Shown here piece by piece: positions 1-6,894 of a stretch of 9,615 nt of DNA (positions are counted from its first letter, which is position 1; each line of letters opens with the position of its first letter). The notes under the pieces are model-generated. The model saw only the letters and a list, made by a program, of their open reading frames with translations. It searched no databases and was not told the origin of the DNA. The position numbers and the translations under genes are program-made. The stretch comes from Candidatus Omnitrophota bacterium (GTDB lineage Bacteria; Omnitrophota; Gorgyraeia; B26-G9), in the NCBI GenBank assembly GCA_003645745.1, contig QNCH01000046.1, positions 1-9,615 on the forward strand, in the 5' to 3' direction.

Positions 1-135
1 TATGAGCTTCAATAAATATTAATTCAAAATTTAAAAAATCACTAATTATCTCATCGCAGGGGATTATTTCACAGCTTCTGACTAAAACGGGGACACCATA
101 AACTTATCATTTTAACATAATTAAATTTTTAGTGA

Positions 136-264
136 TAGATTCCCGCTAAAAGCATTGTGGACATCTGTCCTGCTATGCAGAGAATAATAGTATCGGGCGA
201 TCCATGCTGTCATTTATCATCTCTCCATTTCTTGTCATTCCCGCAATCTTTTAGCGGGAATCTA
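136..264. repeat. 129-bp miniature element-like repeat with 17-bp terminal inverted repeats
   Basis: Positions 136-152 (TAGATTCCCGCTAAAAG) and 248-264 are perfect reverse complements over 17 bp. Between them lie small nested palindromes, including GGACA/TGTCC at 159-170 and CTGC/GCAG at 170-180, and the right end is itself a hairpin. There is no room for a protein. The layout resembles a MITE or a composite of dispersed palindromic repeats. The ends read TA...TA, compatible with a TA target duplication, but this cannot be proven from one copy. The last bases of the window (9600-9608, TAGATTCCC) match the first nine bases of this element, suggesting that the motif recurs nearby. Confidence 0.5.
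237..261. repeat. ATTCCCGC/GCGGGAAT palindromic hairpin
   Basis: The 8-bp arm ATTCCCGC (237-244) pairs perfectly with GCGGGAAT (254-261) around a 9-nt loop. Hairpins of the form ATTCCC-N-GGGAAT are dispersed repeats in several bacteria; the Neisseria dRS3 element is the named example with that core. Resemblance of the core does not prove common origin. The hairpin lies about 270 bp beyond the stop of the giant gene and could act as a transcript end or stabiliser, but no U-tract follows it on the minus strand. Confidence 0.5.
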
Positions 265-357
265 CTAATTAATACTACGCTTCATTCATTGCTTTTTAAT
301 TTAGCTGATCAGGGTTATGCCCCATAAGCAACAATGTTTTAGCTTTTTCTTTTTCCA

Positions 358-389
358 TACTGACTTCTGACTCTTGGCTACTGACTTCT
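358..389. repeat. Short direct repeat TACTGACTTCT
   Basis: The 11-base word TACTGACTTCT occurs at 358-368 and again at 379-389. A degraded copy (CTGACTCTT, 367-375) lies between them. It looks like a small decayed tandem repeat of about 10 bases. No function can be read from it. Confidence 0.4.
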
Positions 390-529
390 AATCCCTTTTG
401 TTATAATAAGTTACAAATTATTTTAATCCTTTTCTACCCACAGATTTTATTAACGAGGCTTAATATTTAATCAGTATTGCCAATACATCAGTATTTATCT
501 GTTGTACAATATCGAACTAATTATTTTTT

Positions 530-3500
530 TTATACATCAGAAATAAATTTGTTTAATTTATAAAACTCTAATTCTTCCCAAATATCACGAATTACCTGAT
601 GCGTATCACAATGCTCACAATATTCATCATAAAGACGTTGGCCGTTTAAAAACTTAATATCCTTAAACCTGCTCATAAATTTTGCCTGATAACGGAATTT
701 AGCGTAAACATCAGAATTCCAAATTTCCTTAAAAGACTGCTTATTTAAATATCCTGTTGTACGCAAATGACAGCAAAAACTTACTTCCCCTGAACCAGGA
801 ATAAAAGCAACTTGCCACCCTATAGGGCAGCCTTTATCCAAAAATATTTGTTTAGAAAAATTTCCTGTTTTAACGCTAAAATGTTCTAATTGAAATTCAA
901 GAATATCTAAGAACTTAATATTTTTATTTTGAAGATAAGTTTTTATTTTCGGCAATACCAGCTTTATTCCATTAATATCTGCGTCTGTTAGTTTCAAAAA
1001 TTCAATTTGTTTATCTAAGCGCACAAGATTAAAACTTACGTTATCAGCCCCGACTCTTACATCGTTTTCAGCCATTTGCATTAATTGCCCGGCATTAAGA
1101 TGATGAATAACATGGGTCATAATCAAACGCGGCCTGTCTGTGCCGCGTTTTTTTTTAATTTTAGATAAATACTCTAAATTAGTTAAAATTTTTAAAAATA
1201 CTTCATGGCTTTGCTTTGTATTTATTTTAGCAAAAATTTCAGGAGTGCCGGCAGGTAAACTGCAAAAAATTTGGTCAACTCCAAGCTCAACTACTGTATC
1301 AACAGCATTCTTATTTAACAATATGCCATTAGTAAAAAATGCTGACTTAACTCCTTTTGCATGTGTATATTTTAACATATCAATAAACCTATTATGTAAT
1401 AAAGGCTCGCCATCTCCCTGAAAAATAACTATGTCTACACGCAATGTTGCTAAATCATCAACTATGTTTTTACATTTTTCAAAATCGAGTTTTACGTCTA
1501 AAAATTCCTGTTGATGCTTAATTTTAGGATTATGCACCCAGCAATGAATACAATTGGCGTTACATTTGTGGTATGGGTCAATTACCACTACTTGCGGGCC
1601 CACAAAAGCATGTTCACAAATTAAACCTAATAACCGCAATAATTGAGCTTCGTTTTCATCATTTGCCTGAGTATAAATTGCAGTAATTATTTGAAATAAT
1701 TGAGAATCTGTTAAAGCTAATTCAATATTACAGTTAAGCATTTTTAAACTCGTTTTTAATGTCTCCCAATATTGTAAAAAATTGCTGAGTAAACCTTTGA
1801 GCGGAAAAAACTGTAATTCTAATTGTTCTACTATAGGTTGTAAGCTGAGTTCAGAAATAAGAAATTGAATTATTTCTGATAATTTAAAAAAATTAAACCG
1901 CGAGATACCTATTTTAATCTTGAAATCTTTATTATTTTTTATTAATTTATTTATCTTTTTTATCTTATGTCCAAATTCGTTTATTCCTGCAACACGGTTA
2001 TGCAAATGTTCTGTAGCTCCATAGATATAAATAATTTCTGTTTCCTGCTCAAGCGGCAAAGAACATTCTTTATAATTTTTAATTATGCGATTGTCATTAC
2101 TAAAATTTATCGTGCAAAAAAAATGCGGGTTTGCTTTTGGAAAAAGTACATTTTCCCCTTTAATCGCATTGGACTCTGCTTGAAAAACTCTGCCTTTTAT
2201 ATTAAAATCTGTATTCGCAATCAACGGTAAATAATTATCGCTGCCAATGGAAAACATTATTGCAGGCAATTTTTTTTCAGCATAGGTTCCAATAATTTTC
2301 CCTTGCCTGTTACGCACAATGTCACACCAGAGATCAGAATTTTCAGGAAATATGCCTTCTTCCAAACCATTAAACCATTTTTTATAATCATTACTAACAA
2401 TTATTCCTGTTTTAAAGCTTTCTATCTCCAGCTTCTTGTTTAAATGCATAGATACTTGCCACCTGATTTTAAAATTAGAAATATGTAATTTCCATGTTTG
2501 CTTTAAAGGTATATTGGTCCAGATAAGCTCAATATAAATACAATACTCATCTATTTTTTCTATAATACGCCTACATATTCCTGAATCCACCCATTGCCCG
2601 TTTATTTGCAATGCTGTATGTAATCCTTGTCCAGAGCTAATCTGTAACCCGTCCCAATATATCTGCACAGAAGAATCTTGTGCGTAAACTTTTAACCTGC
2701 CTTTTTTAATTTCTCTTGTGCTTAAAAATTCTTCAATTTTTTGATTTCTAACATATGCAAACTTGTCCTTTGTTTTTAACAGAGAAATTTTCGCGCAAAA
2801 ATATTTATATCTTTTCCCCAGCTCTACATCTGTGTTAAAATCGTCTTCAATCTTTACTGCACGGCAGCGATATTTATCAGGGCTGTTTTCTATTAAAATT
2901 TTACCAGAGCCTAAATTTTCACAAATAATTCCCGGTAAATCAGCAATATTTTGTACTCCAAATATTTTTCCTTTCACATCATTCATCGTAATCTTTTGCC
3001 ACAAATTAGTAAAATCGGGAAAATATCCCTGTTCATGATTAACAAACCATTGCTCATAATCTTTGCTTAGCATAATCCCCGTTTGTATCCTATTAATAGC
3101 TAAAGCCTCTTTAAGCTCAAAGTATATTGTCCAGATAAATCCATCGTCCTGAGCGCTAATTTGCCAGATCTGACGCAAAGGAATCGTTTCCCAGTCAAGA
3201 GTAATCGATAAAACATTTTCACCTCTATTTACCTGCCATATTCCTTGAGCAGAAGTATGCCATAAACCATTGATTAAAAAAGCGCTATGCATACATAACT
3301 CAGTAGTTAATTCTTGATCATTATACTGTAATTTCAGACAATGATTATGATAAATTAAACTAATATCAGTATGCTTAATCAGCCATTTATATAATGCTAA
3401 TTTATTTCTTAAATCAATAATTTTTTTATCCCAAATATTTTTGGGGACAAAATCTATTTTTACCTGAAACATATTACATTTTTTATTAAGTTTTAATTTT

Positions 3501-6100
3501 AATTGCAAAATTCGCCAATACGAGTAATCTTGAACAATAGCTCCAGTTACAGCTAAATTGGGGTCTACTGTCATCACAAATGCTGGAGTTTCGCTCTGTG
3601 CGGCTGTTAACGCAAAAAATTCATTATTTTTACTGTTTGAATTAACAGTGTATGCATCATTATCACGCTCAAAGAAAAGTCCAGAATTAAAGCCATTAAA
3701 CCATTTAACAAATTTACAGTCAAGAAAAACCTCCAATTGATAATCTAAATCATTATACTTTTGATCAATTGATGAAAAGTTAAATGACCAGATGATACTT
3801 TGCTCATTTAACTCAAATTTCCAAGTCTCTTCTACATCAAAAATTTGTCTTTTAAAATGAACAATTAAACAATTATCTTTCTTGTATATATGCTTGGAGA
3901 GAGCATTTGATTTGGACCAGCGGCCATTAAAAAAGATATTTGTACTAATACCCTGCCCAGCAGTTAAATTTCGTCCTTCAAAAAAAATTTTTGGATTAGC
4001 CTTACGAAAATCAAAACATAACTTGTCATTTGAGAGTACAAAAGCTTCATAATGCTCTTTTTGTTTTTGAATAGTAAAATCAGAGACTAATTGTTCTGTT
4101 GGAAAAAAAATCAATCTTCCGCATATAGACTTAAAATCAACTGATTTACTCAACACAATCCTTGCCGGCTGGTCAAAAGAACCGTTACGCAGCGTTAAAT
4201 TTGCTTTTGCGGTATTCTCAAAAACTATTGTAGGCAGGCTTGCTGATTTTTCAGACAAACCAACATATTTATCTCGCTTAGATAAATATAGCTGCTCAAC
4301 AAACTCTACTGACTCAGAGAAATCAATAAGCTCATTTAAAGTAAAATATGTTGTATATTGTTCTATAAACATACCTTGTACTAATAAAAAATCAACTTTT
4401 TGTTCATTTTTTATATTTTCTAAAGATAATTCCCATGCAAGGCTATCCGAGTTCAGCTCAAGTTTAAGTAGCAATTTTATCCATAAATGTTTAAAAAAAG
4501 AACTTAAAACTAATCTTTTTTCTGATTTCTCTTCCAAATTCCAATCCCCGTCAAATAAATTAAAAAGAATGCCTTGTATGCAAACAAAAAAATTCAGATG
4601 CTCATTTTGAGTTAATTGCTGCTCATTATAATAAATATAAATTTTTTTATTATTTAATAAAATTTTAATTTGGCCTGCTTGCAAAATTTTTTGCTGTAAT
4701 TGTTCATCTAAAAAAAGTTTTAACTTCTTCTGTGATAATATATGCAAATCAACTTTGCAGGAAAACGCAGCTGCAGATGTTTTAGGTAATATTTGTATTT
4801 GCATTGTACGAGACTGTGTTGCTTTATCTGTAACTTGAATTAATCTAAAATTAGGTTCCTGGCTGTGATCAAAATGAAGTGCCATTGCCGGAAAGTCATT
4901 GCCTGACGATAAAAGCAACGGCAAATTATATTCATCTGTTCTATATACATCTTGCCATTTACTTGCAGTATCAACTACTACAAGCTGCTCAAGGCGATAA
5001 CCATTAAAAAAATAATTATAAGCATCTCCAAGCATTAAACCTATAACAATTTTTTTTATTGGAATAGCAGACTGTGTGATAACATTAACCTGCCAGCTCA
5101 ATTTATAAGCGTTTTTAACCATAACTTCCAAACATACCTTAATATTATGCATAGAAAAATATCCTTCTGCTTTAAAGGAATTCCTCTTTGTTTCCTTAAC
5201 CTGCCATTGCGCATCTTTAGATAACAGCCATTTTTCAGAAACAAGAATACTAATATAACCGCCGAAATCATTGGTTATAGGCAGGCCATTCCAGAACAGG
5301 CTTATTTTCCCTTGATTAAAAATTAAACTTAAACTGTCATGGTCAATACAAGCAATAGATTCTTGCTCTCCCACTGCCTCAACATAACGAAGAATTACAC
5401 TTTGCATTAAAGAATCTTTAAGCAAAATTCCATTTTTTAAAAGCAACCCCCTTTTACAAATACCGCTTAAGGAATCTAAATTATGTGAAACAATAACAAT
5501 CGTTTTACCCATTTCTTTGAATTGCCTAATTTTATCCACACATCTGCGTTGAAATTGCTCATCCCCTACAGACAAAGTATCATCAATTAAAAATATATCA
5601 GGATTAACCGATACTGCAACAGAAAAGCCAAGCCTTACTAACATACCCTGTGAATATGTTTTAACCTGGGCATTAATAAACTTACCTAATCCGGAAAACT
5701 CAACTATTTCGTGATACTTATCAGCAATTTCCTGCTTGTGCATTCCTAATAAAAAAGCATTTAAATGAATATTTTCTTTGCCGGTTAATTCAGGATGAAA
5801 TCCCGCGTTTAACTCAAAAATTCCAGAAATTTTACCCAACCTATAAACTTCGCCTTGCTCAGGATTAATAATTCCGCTAATTACTCTTAAAAGAGTAGTT
5901 TTGCCTGAACCATTTTCTCCAATAATACCTACCGCCTCGCCTTTTTTTACAGAAAAACTTACATTATCTAATGCTGAAATAGTATTTAAATCCATCTTGG
6001 GTTTAAAACAAGCGCGTATATTCATCACAATAGAGCGTTGAGAAAACTCAATACTATAAATTTTGGACACATTTTTAAGTTTAATCACTGTATCAGGCAT
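530..6100 (-). CDS. Giant fusion: polysaccharide-export ABC ATPase + five ~220-aa repeats + radical SAM/SPASM-like enzyme
   Basis: This is an 1856-residue cytoplasmic protein. Residues 1-245 form an ABC ATPase of the Wzt/TagH/KpsT export type: Walker A GENGSGKT (61-68), the FELNAGFHPELTGKEN stretch (95-110) typical of this subfamily, signature YSQGM (149-153), Walker B FLIDD (170-174) and switch His206. Known Wzt proteins have about 250-430 residues, often with one C-terminal glycan-binding domain. Here five homologous modules follow (about 255-1335), then a linker, then a radical SAM domain: CNANCIHC at 1513-1520, GDGEPLLH at 1562-1569 and FFTNG at 1588-1592. A SPASM-like tail has C1758, C1776, C1777 and CEHC at 1828-1831. 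The start is supported by AGGA eight bases upstream; the gene lies 17 bp after the permease gene and is last in the operon. Inference: the ATPase powers the adjacent permease, the repeats bind glycan, and the radical enzyme modifies the cargo. Oddity: Asp174 replaces the usual catalytic Glu. Domain calls are firm; the joint role is not. Confidence 0.93.
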   Translation of the reverse strand: MPDTVIKLKNVSKIYSIEFSQRSIVMNIRACFKPKMDLNTISALDNVSFSVKKGEAVGIIGENGSGKTTLLRVISGIINPEQGEVYRLGKISGIFELNAGFHPELTGKENIHLNAFLLGMHKQEIADKYHEIVEFSGLGKFINAQVKTYSQGMLVRLGFSVAVSVNPDIFLIDDTLSVGDEQFQRRCVDKIRQFKEMGKTIVIVSHNLDSLSGICKRGLLLKNGILLKDSLMQSVILRYVEAVGEQESIACIDHDSLSLIFNQGKISLFWNGLPITNDFGGYISILVSEKWLLSKDAQWQVKETKRNSFKAEGYFSMHNIKVCLEVMVKNAYKLSWQVNVITQSAIPIKKIVIGLMLGDAYNYFFNGYRLEQLVVVDTASKWQDVYRTDEYNLPLLLSSGNDFPAMALHFDHSQEPNFRLIQVTDKATQSRTMQIQILPKTSAAAFSCKVDLHILSQKKLKLFLDEQLQQKILQAGQIKILLNNKKIYIYYNEQQLTQNEHLNFFVCIQGILFNLFDGDWNLEEKSEKRLVLSSFFKHLWIKLLLKLELNSDSLAWELSLENIKNEQKVDFLLVQGMFIEQYTTYFTLNELIDFSESVEFVEQLYLSKRDKYVGLSEKSASLPTIVFENTAKANLTLRNGSFDQPARIVLSKSVDFKSICGRLIFFPTEQLVSDFTIQKQKEHYEAFVLSNDKLCFDFRKANPKIFFEGRNLTAGQGISTNIFFNGRWSKSNALSKHIYKKDNCLIVHFKRQIFDVEETWKFELNEQSIIWSFNFSSIDQKYNDLDYQLEVFLDCKFVKWFNGFNSGLFFERDNDAYTVNSNSKNNEFFALTAAQSETPAFVMTVDPNLAVTGAIVQDYSYWRILQLKLKLNKKCNMFQVKIDFVPKNIWDKKIIDLRNKLALYKWLIKHTDISLIYHNHCLKLQYNDQELTTELCMHSAFLINGLWHTSAQGIWQVNRGENVLSITLDWETIPLRQIWQISAQDDGFIWTIYFELKEALAINRIQTGIMLSKDYEQWFVNHEQGYFPDFTNLWQKITMNDVKGKIFGVQNIADLPGIICENLGSGKILIENSPDKYRCRAVKIEDDFNTDVELGKRYKYFCAKISLLKTKDKFAYVRNQKIEEFLSTREIKKGRLKVYAQDSSVQIYWDGLQISSGQGLHTALQINGQWVDSGICRRIIEKIDEYCIYIELIWTNIPLKQTWKLHISNFKIRWQVSMHLNKKLEIESFKTGIIVSNDYKKWFNGLEEGIFPENSDLWCDIVRNRQGKIIGTYAEKKLPAIMFSIGSDNYLPLIANTDFNIKGRVFQAESNAIKGENVLFPKANPHFFCTINFSNDNRIIKNYKECSLPLEQETEIIYIYGATEHLHNRVAGINEFGHKIKKINKLIKNNKDFKIKIGISRFNFFKLSEIIQFLISELSLQPIVEQLELQFFPLKGLLSNFLQYWETLKTSLKMLNCNIELALTDSQLFQIITAIYTQANDENEAQLLRLLGLICEHAFVGPQVVVIDPYHKCNANCIHCWVHNPKIKHQQEFLDVKLDFEKCKNIVDDLATLRVDIVIFQGDGEPLLHNRFIDMLKYTHAKGVKSAFFTNGILLNKNAVDTVVELGVDQIFCSLPAGTPEIFAKINTKQSHEVFLKILTNLEYLSKIKKKRGTDRPRLIMTHVIHHLNAGQLMQMAENDVRVGADNVSFNLVRLDKQIEFLKLTDADINGIKLVLPKIKTYLQNKNIKFLDILEFQLEHFSVKTGNFSKQIFLDKGCPIGWQVAFIPGSGEVSFCCHLRTTGYLNKQSFKEIWNSDVYAKFRYQAKFMSRFKDIKFLNGQRLYDEYCEHCDTHQVIRDIWEELEFYKLNKFISDV
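533..1603 (-). other. Radical SAM domain with SPASM-like C-terminal cysteines
   Basis: Residues 1500-1856 form a compact radical SAM enzyme. C1513, C1517 and C1520 (CxxxCxxC) would ligate the [4Fe-4S] cluster that cleaves S-adenosylmethionine. GDGEP at 1562-1566 fills the GGEP role in SAM binding, and TNG at 1590-1592 follows as in the TIM barrel. The tail pattern C1758, C1776/C1777, the segment SFKEIWNSDVYAKFR (1789-1803) and CxxC (1828-1831) is the layout of SPASM or twitch auxiliary-cluster domains. Those are found in enzymes acting on peptides and also on sugars or lipids, so the substrate cannot be told. All key cysteines are intact, so the domain is probably active. Confidence 0.9.
2081..5338 (-). 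repeat. Five tandem ~220-residue protein repeats, probable beta-sandwich glycan-binding modules
   Basis: An anchor segment recurs at residues 266, 487, 703, 922 and 1145, with periods of 221, 216, 219 and 223 residues. It reads roughly [IV]x[IL]xWxGxxITxGxGLxTxLxINGxW. Units 3, 4 and 5 (GRNLTAGQG at 709-717; ETIPLRQIWQ at 971-980; TNIPLKQTWK at 1195-1204) are clearest, and units 1 and 2 are more diverged. Each unit then has an xxWxVxxxL strand (334-340, 554-561, 769-775, 988-995, 1212-1220). Most also have GIMLSxDYxxWFNGxExGxFP (354-367, 793-810, 1008-1028, 1232-1252) and an LPAIxF segment. The alternating hydrophobic strands and conserved Trp/Phe suggest beta-sandwich carbohydrate recognition. 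The family name is unknown to me, and glycan binding is inferred from the position where Wzt carries its glycan-binding domain. Confidence 0.8.
5366..6100 (-). other. ABC ATPase domain (Wzt/TagH type) of the giant protein
   Basis: Residues 1-245 contain every main nucleotide-binding element in the expected order and spacing: Walker A (61-68), signature (149-153), Walker B (170-174), D-loop region SVGDEQF (177-183) and the switch histidine in IVSHN (203-207). The TLSVGD segment after Walker B corresponds to the usual VLAVGD of polysaccharide and teichoic acid exporters. The position after the Walker B aspartate is Asp174 rather than Glu, encoded by GAT at 5579-5581. Asp can support slow hydrolysis in some ABC proteins, so activity is uncertain rather than excluded. 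Confidence 0.93.
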
Positions 6101-6117
6101 AATTATTTTCCTAATGG

Positions 6118-6894
6118 TTAAACCACATCAGCAAAAGATCTTTTATATTTATTAAAAATTAAAATTCCAGCTATAAAATAAACTAAACTTGAAAAACCAG
6201 CCAGAATAAATATTTGCCAATCAGGGGGTTTTTGATATAACAAAATATCCCTGTAAATTCTGATAAATAAAGCTAAAGGATTAAAATAAAATAAAAAACG
6301 AAATTTTTGAGGAACAAAAGATAAAGGGTAAAAAACAGGACTCGCATAAAACCAGGCAATAAGCAAAAGTTCTACAATATATTTAACATCCCGAAACATT
6401 GTCTGTAAAGAGCTTACTGCAAGGCAAATGCCTAAAACAAAAATAAATTCAAAAACAACAACTGCAGGCAAAAAAATAAAATATATTGTAGGATATATCT
6501 TAGATAAAATAATAAAAATTAACAATAATCCCAGAGAAATTAAAAAATTAAAAAAATTAGCCATAACCACAGAAATAGGAATTATTTCATAAGGGAAACA
6601 TACATTTTTTATTAAGTTGGCATTATCAATAATTGAGCTTACAGCTGAACTTAAAGACATATTAAAAAAAAACCATGGCAAAAGTGCTGAAAGTAAAAAT
6701 ATTGGAAAATTTTTTATCCCTTGCATCTTAATAATCCAGGTAAAAATCACTGAGAAAATAAGCATTAACAGCAATGGCTGCAAGATTGACCATAACCAGC
6801 CTAACAAAGCAGATTTATATTTGATTTTTATCTCCTTGCCTGCTAAAGTTAAAATAAGATGCCGGTAATTATAAATGTTTTTTAAATAATTCAT
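6118..6894 (-). CDS. ABC-2 type polysaccharide export permease (Wzm/TagG/KpsM family)
   Basis: This 258-residue inner-membrane protein matches the usual 255-290 length of Wzm-type permeases. It has about six hydrophobic segments near 31-55, 63-82, 105-130, 137-162, 171-193 and 227-247. A short amphipathic N-terminus precedes the first, including EIKIKYKSALLGWLWSILQP (21-40), a hallmark of ABC-2 exporters. NANLIKNVCFPYEIIPI (91-107), MFRDVKYIVE (166-175) and YASPVFYP (183-190) are further family signatures. It would form the membrane channel as a dimer and be powered by the ATPase domain of the next gene. The ATG overlaps the stop of the flavoprotein gene as ATGA. AGGAG lies only two bases before the ATG, an unusually tight spacing, but no better start is present, so translation probably depends on coupling. 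Confidence 0.93.
   Translation of the reverse strand: MNYLKNIYNYRHLILTLAGKEIKIKYKSALLGWLWSILQPLLLMLIFSVIFTWIIKMQGIKNFPIFLLSALLPWFFFNMSLSSAVSSIIDNANLIKNVCFPYEIIPISVVMANFFNFLISLGLLLIFIILSKIYPTIYFIFLPAVVVFEFIFVLGICLAVSSLQTMFRDVKYIVELLLIAWFYASPVFYPLSFVPQKFRFLFYFNPLALFIRIYRDILLYQKPPDWQIFILAGFSSLVYFIAGILIFNKYKRSFADVV

Larger units (their letters stand above)
1..529. other. Non-coding left flank downstream of the operon
   Basis: No open reading frame with credible length or start signal is visible on either strand in this 529-base stretch. It contains a miniature-element-like inverted repeat (136-264), a short direct repeat (358-389), and AT-rich filler. On the minus strand, where a terminator for the leftward operon would lie, the only nearby hairpin is a very small GTATT/AATAC stem at 474-486. 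It is not followed by a U-tract in the minus-strand transcript, so an intrinsic terminator cannot be supported. The operon may end by Rho-dependent termination or by the larger palindrome further left. Confidence 0.6.

Noticed and set aside
79..100. AAAACGGGGACACCAT as the remnant of a REP-associated transposase end
   Set aside because: The word recalls such ends, but there is no transposase fragment, hairpin or second copy in the window.
358..389. CRISPR-like or functional tandem repeat
   Set aside because: There are only two exact copies of 11 bp plus one degraded copy, with no regular spacer and no cas genes.
474..486. GTATT/AATAC hairpin as the operon terminator
   Set aside because: The stem is only 5-6 bp and AT-rich, and no U-tract follows on the minus strand.
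1140..1421. Plus-strand open frame of 93 codons opposite the radical SAM domain
   Set aside because: It lies wholly inside a well-supported minus-strand gene and has no family resemblance; it is a by-product of AT-rich antisense sequence.
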